Positions 59,590 through 64,000 of a DNA stretch of 64,000 nt are shown here, piece after piece. Position 1 is the first letter of the stretch, and every line of letters starts with the position of its first letter. The stretch is taken from NCBI RefSeq assembly GCF_037042905.1, contig NC_087256.1, positions 30,902,501 through 30,966,500 of the forward strand, written 5' to 3'. The DNA is from Lytechinus pictus. Lineage: Eukaryota; Echinodermata; Echinoidea; Temnopleuroida; Toxopneustidae. The position numbers and the translations under genes were made by a program. The notes under the pieces are model-generated. The model made no database searches and had not been told where the DNA came from. It saw only the letters and a program-made list of their open reading frames with translations.

Positions 59590-62500
59590 AGCGTGTTACT
59601 ACGAAGCATATGAATTATGAAAGTTCCACAAACTGGAAATCCAAATAAAACAGAAATGAACATTACAGAGAGACAGATGGAGTGATGGGGGAATGATCGA
59701 GAGAAGGAAGGATTATTATTTTGTGAAGGAAGCTTCAATCGGGGCAATAACTTCCTGATAAAGACTGATTAAATAACATGTGAAATCGAAAGTGTCCTTA
59801 TATTCACCCTATTGTGGCACACAACCGTGATTTGTTGAGATCCCGCGCGTGCGATAACACGAAACATGATAATACAGGATATTATAACGCTCAACTCAAT
59901 ATTAGAAAGATGAGTAAACTGTAATACTATATACATAAGAAACATAAATCGTATTAAAGTGATTGGTTAACATTGGTTTGACTTTAAACAAATCTGAGCT
60001 AGAAGGTCACACTTGTCACCTGTGTCTGTGATATGTTACAAAAATGAAGCCCAGAAAAAATTGCGTTCGAAAATAATTATTTAGTGCTTCAAAAATTGAA
60101 ATATAAAGTGACCGAAAACACCATCTTAATTTCATCCCATACACTTATGTGTACTATTTAGGCGTCTATAAGACGCCTATATACAAAATCGGGGTTTGCC
60201 TTGTAGTTTTAGCTTTTCATTCTCAATAATGGATGTTTTCAGGGTTTATTAGTTCTAATACATACACTTGTACACATGTTTCATCTTGGTTTGAGAATTT
60301 TTTTAATCGGCTGCTCACAAAGTTAAACAATACCTTTAAAGCAAGTGGCATAAGCGAGTTCGTCACTACACCATAGGCATATAATTATGGCAAGTATGCC
60401 GAAGGATCGGTGGTTCAATGAAGCAATAAATTGATTATTAAAAAGATATCTCGCTATTTTGTTCACAAATTTAGAAATAAACATAGCTCCTATCTGCCAG
60501 TGTAAGCTTATAGCCGATCGTAAAAAGTGTTTTAATCAGTAATTTCAATTACCTCTTTATAACTGCGCTTTTTTGGTATAAATAATGTCAAAATCATAAA
60601 GGAGTGAGGGGAGTAAACTAATTGTCAGAAGAAATGATTGGTGGTGGAGAAGAGGGTGGGGTGCGTATAAGGGAGAGGGGTTGACGGGGGGGGGGTAAAA
60701 TGTGCTGTTTGTTCATGTGTATGCTTTCCTAAACTTCCTTTTAAACTTTCCTACACATGTCAGCAATTTTAGCTAATTAGAAATAAGTTTAGCGATGATA
60801 GCTCACGTACAGTATGACTAAACAAAAACAACCATTGTCAATGTCGAATTCCCCCGACAATTACGATACAACTGATTACAAAGTCAAGCCTCACATATCA
60901 TATCGATATTATTTTTCAATTCGTTCTTGCAACAGAGAAGGAACACGAATACATGCCAAGATTATTCGCAGCACCTCCCTAGAAATAACAAAGATCGCCA
61001 TCACTTTATCACAAGGATATAAGAAAACCATCTCCAGGCGAGACAACTAACAAACATAAAATAGAATAACGATAGTAATAACAATAATAATGAAAGCGGA
61101 AATAGCAATGTTTGTAATGTACATATGCATATTTTCTCATCTGAATAAATATGTTTATGTTTTTCTGGGCCACAAAATCTTCAAATACAAAAATGGAATG
61201 GTGCCATAAAAATTTGATACATGCATTTTTTTGATAATTCATTTGTGGACATCATATTAATGAATTTTTATATAAAGACAATATGCCATTTTTCATGCAT
61301 TAAAAAAATACAGCATTTCGTTAATGCAGTATTATACCTACCAAAAAGGAGTAATATATTCTTACTACACATGATGATACCAAGTGGTATATAGGCATAA
61401 AATACATTCAAAAAGAAAATATTCAGATTAGCTAAATATATATAGGAGGGACACTTGGGCGGAATTTTTATAAAAGAAATAAATTTTAAAAATACAATAT
61501 CTTGTGACTTAAATGAATGGGATTTATTCATGTTGACCAGAATATTCTATTAATCATTTAGAGTAGAATTCTATTTAGTGCACCTATAAGGTAATTAAAT
61601 GGTGAAAGATTGTTTTCAGAATGAACATTGGATATATTCCTGTTTTACAACAAACATGACAAAGGTGAAATGGACATCGTAATAAGGCCGAGGCAAATAT
61701 CTAACTTTGCAATATAATATAATTGCTATATCAAAAGTTATATATTTATAAATTTTAAGACTTGTCCACCTTTAAGAAATCCAAAACCTGTAATCATGGC
61801 GGTAGCACGGGGGCAGGGGCGACAGCCTCCATGAATTCAAGTAGTAAAAAGGGGAAAGAGGAGAAAATATGGAAAATGTGGAACCCCAAAAAAGGCAGTG
61901 TAATTCTACAATCCAATATTTATTTAAAAAAATATGACGTCACGTTTAGATTGCCCCCACCCCGATCAAAAAACCCCGACGCCGCCCCTTTGCTCTTATT
62001 TCTTATGTACAGTAAAAAAGCAACAACAATAACGTTAATTTCAATGCATATAATCGCCATCAAGACTGTACATGCATGTGTAGTTCAATTACACATATTG
62101 CGAAGTAATTGATATTATTTCGCGGTTTATCTCATTTTACTTTTGATTCACAGCCATATTTTTGTCTGATGAGGAAGAGACTATCCTATCACACCACCCC
62201 CATATACAGGGGCGATACCCGGATATATTGATGGGGGAGAGGTGGGGTGATGTCACATTTCTACAAATTTGTTATACGTCATAGATGTCCTCTTTTATAC
62301 TCATCTTCATTTTTCTTCCCTTTCTCTTTTTTCCTATCCCCTTTTCTTTCTTTTTTTGTAATCACTAGTTGAAAATCAAATGCGTGTGAGAGGATGAGTG
62401 TGTGTGTGTGTTGTGTGTGTGGGGGGGGGGGGTGGGGGTATTCACCCCGTCTCTGCCCATTTTTAAATCTATATTGGTGATTGAACCCATGGGATGATTA

Positions 62501-63460
62501 AAAAAAATAATTCATGTTTGTATGTTTTGGTCTTTATAGGTAAAATTTCAGTTATAACGTGTATAATATCGAATCGAATGTAATTACATATCATATATGT
62601 AATGATTTTGTATCATATATATATTTTTTTTCGTTGGAAATGAATAAACTTGATTTTGAAATTTGAACTAATTAATCATGCATTGTCTTCATGGTTTTGT
62701 TTTATTTTGTATCAGTCCTTAACAGAAAGCGCGCTGACATAGTAAATATACTGAATTGGGCATTTGGGGCTGATGCCTGCTACCCCAAAATCACAGAAGT
62801 GGTACATTTTTCTTTCCATCACTGTTTTTTTTTATTAATTAATGTTTTCATCGACTTTCCTTAAACTTCTCATTAATTCTTTATTCTTACACGCTCTATC
62901 TATTACATTTTTTCAATAAAAGATACTCGATTTTTGCTCGCTCGCTTGGCTTACTCTGAACCCCCAGAAATAATGAAGAAATATTAAACCGTATCCACAA
63001 GTCGGCCCCTAAATTTGCACAGACAACTGCAAGGGGAAAGGCATATAATTTAACATTGAGTCTACAGCCTGTGCTGATGTTTACGAAGAATTTCACGTTC
63101 GTGGTCTAGCTAGCTTTCATAGCTAAGTGCCCAATTAAGTTAGTGTAAATAATGGACATAATCAAGACCACTGTATTTAAGAGTTTTTACCAGGAGTAGA
63201 AGGAAAATGTCTTCCTCGTTTTTACAAGTAGCTACCACTACACGTTATGTGCTTGAGCTAATCCGTGGGCATTGTTAAGACGCTTATAGATTTGATCATT
63301 AATAGTGATAACATATTGATACACCTACTTTGAATTGAGAGTAAAATAACAATGAATTTCACATATAACGATTAAAATGACTTCAATTTTTGCAAGTAAA
63401 TACGAAATTCGATGAGCTTTGAACACCAAAACGTTTATCTCTTGCACCCGTGCATAATTA
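59590..63460. other. Intergenic, no gene recognised
   Basis: AT-rich. G-homopolymer patches at 60688 and 62422 and a TG repeat at 62398-62421. No exon recognised. Confidence 0.45.
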
Positions 63461-63464
63461 AAAT

Positions 63465-63526
63465 TAGAAAGTCAAAAAGGGGCCTAAGCTTTCGATCCTA
63501 GCAGAATCTTCGTCGGAGGCAAAATG
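63465..63526 (-). repeat. Fragment with a Penelope-like, hammerhead-like motif
   Basis: On the minus strand CCGACGAA, a 5-bp stem (GATTC/GGATC) with loop TGCTA, then GAAAGC. This resembles the degenerate hammerhead-ribozyme-like motif reported in Penelope-like elements, but the core CUGANGA has C in place of U. A second copy is at 8464-8520. Confidence 0.35.
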
Positions 63527-64000
63527 AATTAGATTGTACTTAATAAAGCATTACACGCGTTAAATAATCTCTCTATATATATGAACCCAAAATCATTTCA
63601 ACTGAAATTACTTATCGATATATAAAGCGCGACAAAGAAACAAATGCTTCTCGTCTGTACATCATGTGTACATGGGTAATGACTAATTATGAATTCATCG
63701 CTCGGACTTATTAAACTTATTGCATATGCCTCATATATTTTTGTGTAATCCAGGTCTTGGGAACTCTCTCTGCAAGTATGCACCTTTTTATTTACACTGT
63801 TCCCGAGGAGGATGAACTTCCTAATAAGACAGTATGTTTATCAAGCCGTAAGGCGGGATATGTAGATCCTTCCTAAAGGCCTAGATCCCATACAATGTTT
63901 GTACAGATTAAACCATGTAACACCATACCATTTGGTAGGTCCATCAAGCAAACTGGCTTGTTTAGTTTTCACACTTTTGGCGATGCTTTTAACCCTGAAT

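Overview
This is a metazoan nuclear genome window: spliced genes with GT-AG introns, AT-rich intergenic DNA, long microsatellites, and a very dense population of short non-autonomous transposons, tRNA-derived SINEs and LINE 3' fragments. A sialic acid synthase, an NK4/Nkx2-5 homeobox gene and an LRR-like gene with modular exons fit an invertebrate deuterostome. The repeat families look to me like those of echinoderms, most likely a sea urchin; that assignment is from memory of the repeat style and was not searched.

Layout. (1) 1-6796, plus strand: the 3' part of a gene whose consecutive exons encode about 78-residue leucine-rich modules, all joined in phase 0, followed by a distinct C-terminal tail. 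Its 5' part lies left of the window. (2) 6.8-12.8 kb: intergenic, with SINE and MITE insertions and a long ATCC microsatellite. (3) 12880-24069, plus strand: a complete seven-exon NANS gene (N-acetylneuraminate-9-phosphate synthase, 353 aa) with all splice sites and phases consistent. Just after exon 3 lies a tandem array of six further copies of the 3' part of that exon plus its splice donor; two copies remain open and splice-competent in appearance. (4) 24.1-52.1 kb: a gene-poor tract made largely of nested inverted-repeat elements. Several families are flanked by TTAA, others by TTA/TAA or TA, and others are bounded by poly-G/poly-C. (5) 52134-52768, minus strand: the last exon of an NK4/Nkx2-5 homeobox gene with homeodomain and NK2-specific domain; its first exon was not found. 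(6) 52.8-64 kb: upstream flank of the homeobox gene, with more MITEs, a long hairpin and no recognised coding sequence.

The three genes have no evident functional link. The least ordinary parts are the NANS exon-fragment array, the modular LRR-like exons, and the layered mobile-element structure, including paired octamer-like and CRE-like motifs repeated inside diverged TTAA-type MITEs.
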